A DNA stretch of 64,000 bases from the NCBI RefSeq assembly GCF_040115645.1, contig NW_027096026.1:124001-188000 (forward strand), read 5' to 3'. Positions 63,713-64,000 of this stretch are shown in pieces (position 1 is the first letter of the stretch; each line of letters begins with the position of its first letter). The notes below the pieces were generated by a model, which saw only the letters and a program-made list of their open reading frames with translations, searched no databases and was not told the DNA's origin. The position numbers and the translations under genes are program-made. This stretch comes from Euwallacea fornicatus. Its lineage: Eukaryota > Arthropoda > Insecta > Coleoptera > Curculionidae.

Positions 63713-63888
63713 TCTCAAAGATCTCGACGAGCTGATTAATTTGACACCTCGTTTAAGAAACTTGGAGTTTGTTTGCCGAAGTTATCGAGCTTCGAAGTTT
63801 GAAATGTTACAAAAGTTGTGTATTTGAGCACATAAAGTACTATTTTTCTTGGAAATGCAACAAGATGCAATCATGATTTGTTGTGACG
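63713..63888 (+). repeat. Hybrid monomer Q/n
   Basis: The front has C36 as in Q, but from position 53 it has ggagtttg, cgaagttt, A99 without aaatgttctg, and A110 (gtgtatttg), which mark n. Compared with Q n q in the two preceding modules, one monomer has been lost in register. The following partial monomer is q (T31). Confidence 0.8.
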
Positions 63889-64000
63889 TCTCAAAGATCT
63901 CGACGAGCTGATTAATTTTACACCTCGTTTAAGAAACTTGAAGTTTGTTTGCCGAAGTTATCGAGCTTCGAAATTTGAAATGTTACAAATGTTCTGTGTT
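63889..64000 (+). repeat. Partial monomer (type q) cut by the window end
   Basis: This is the first 112 bases of a monomer with T31 (ttttacacc), A53 and aaatgttctg, hence type q. It is truncated by the window edge, not by a biological boundary; the array evidently continues. Confidence 0.95.

Larger units (their letters stand above)
1..64000 (+). repeat. 176-bp satellite DNA array, 363 full monomers plus one partial
   Basis: The whole window is a head-to-tail array of a 176-bp monomer. The block starting tctcaaag recurs at 1, 177, 353, 529, 705 and so on to 63889, which equals 1 + 176 x 363, so the phase is kept exactly across 64 kb. No monomer is inverted and nothing interrupts the array. 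GC is about 36%. Copies differ by single-base substitutions at a limited set of positions. Known biology: monomers of about 150-180 bp in megabase arrays with higher-order structure are typical of plant and animal centromeric or pericentromeric satellites. A centromeric role is inferred, not shown. I do not recognise the family; several plant centromere satellites have similar lengths, but length alone does not identify one. Confidence 0.98.
57729..64000 (+). repeat. HOR II copy 4, 35 monomers plus a partial, running off the window
   Basis: Monomers 328-363 read A L/C Da P Q n Da R L Nt Da P N Db Db P P Q n q N Db P P Q n q n Da P N Db P P Q/n, then a partial q. 57729-59488 matches 46113-47872 (offset 11616 bp) and 59489-62832 matches 49281-52624 (offset 10208 bp); the 1408-bp difference equals the tandem duplication in copy 3. 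Rare shared marks include gtgatg at about 62124 and aaatgtg at about 62390. Confidence 0.85.

Noticed and set aside
1..64000. Protein-coding genes in the array
   Set aside because: The monomer contains stop codons on both strands, and 176 leaves a remainder of 2 on division by 3, so each stop visits all three frames within 528 bp. Any short open frame is a by-product of the repeat.
1..64000. CRISPR array
   Set aside because: The repeat is 176 bp and directly abutting with no unique spacers, and no cas-like gene is present.
1..64000. Ribosomal DNA spacer subrepeats
   Set aside because: No rRNA gene sequence or promoter appears anywhere in 64 kb, and spacer subrepeat arrays are usually only a few kb long.
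1..64000. The 176-bp unit as an ancient dimer of two 88-bp halves
   Set aside because: Comparing positions 1-88 with 89-176 by eye gave only short chance similarities at inconsistent offsets. A formal self-alignment could still detect a very old dimer.
1..64000. Transposon insertions or inversions within the array
   Set aside because: No interruption of the 176-bp phase, no long terminal repeat or target duplication, and no monomer in reverse orientation was seen.

Overview
The window is one uninterrupted tandem satellite array. A 176-bp monomer repeats head to tail, always in the same orientation, from base 1 to base 64000: 363 complete copies plus a 112-bp partial copy. Monomer n (numbered from 0) starts at 1 + 176n, and every start I examined falls on that grid, including the last at 63889. 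I saw no net insertion or deletion. There is no gene, RNA gene, transposon, telomere repeat or unique sequence. GC is about 36% (63 of 176 bases in a common monomer). Because 176 is not a multiple of 3, any stop codon in the monomer recurs in all three frames, so no long reading frame can exist. A nucleosome-sized, homogenised satellite with higher-order structure is typical of a eukaryotic centromere or pericentromere. A flowering plant is the most likely source, because many plant centromere monomers are about 150-180 bp, but I do not recognise the satellite and cannot name a species.

Copies differ almost only by substitutions, and these define recurring monomer types. Letters used below (numbers are positions in the 176-bp monomer, phase starting tctcaaag): A = G29, A82, T102. 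B = A106, T174. C = C36 with G137. D = alpha front (tgatca at 54-59), A73, G99. D2 = D with tail T160/C163/T171/A176. Da = D with T160/C163/A176. Db = Da with A136. E = A8, A19/G20, A79, T171. e = E with T79 and G171. F = T31, A116, G134. G = T64/T65 with C130. H = A8, G19/G20, G138. h = H front with A99 and T171. I = D front with A99/A125. J = D with C168. K = G front with A125. L = T13, T102/C106. N = A36 with G137. n = A36 without G137. Nt = A36 with A41. P = C82. Q = C36, A53, T102/C106. q = Q with T31. R = alpha front with T73 and A99. S = C88. T = A21 with G138.

Layout. Two higher-order repeat (HOR) families alternate. HOR I has a 23-monomer unit (4048 bp) whose order is A B C D E F G H I D e G h F G H J K A L N D2 K. 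It fills 1-9680, 13377-25168, 40305-46112 and 52625-57728, with 22- and 21-monomer variants made by fusion of neighbouring monomers. HOR II begins L/C Da P Q n Da R L Nt and fills 9681-13376, 25169-27984, 46113-52624 and 57729-64000. A divergent island at 27985-33616 carries monomer variants seen almost nowhere else, and 33617-40304 is a mosaic of both families and the island.

How it fits together: the pattern is what repeated unequal exchange or replication slippage in exact 176-bp register produces. Whole-monomer deletions leave hybrid monomers, 7- and 8-monomer blocks are duplicated in tandem, and segments of several kb are copied tens of monomers away with almost no private mutations. Functionally this DNA would act as a chromatin substrate, not as coding sequence. 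No previously undescribed gene system is present; the interest is in the HOR architecture and its mutation record.
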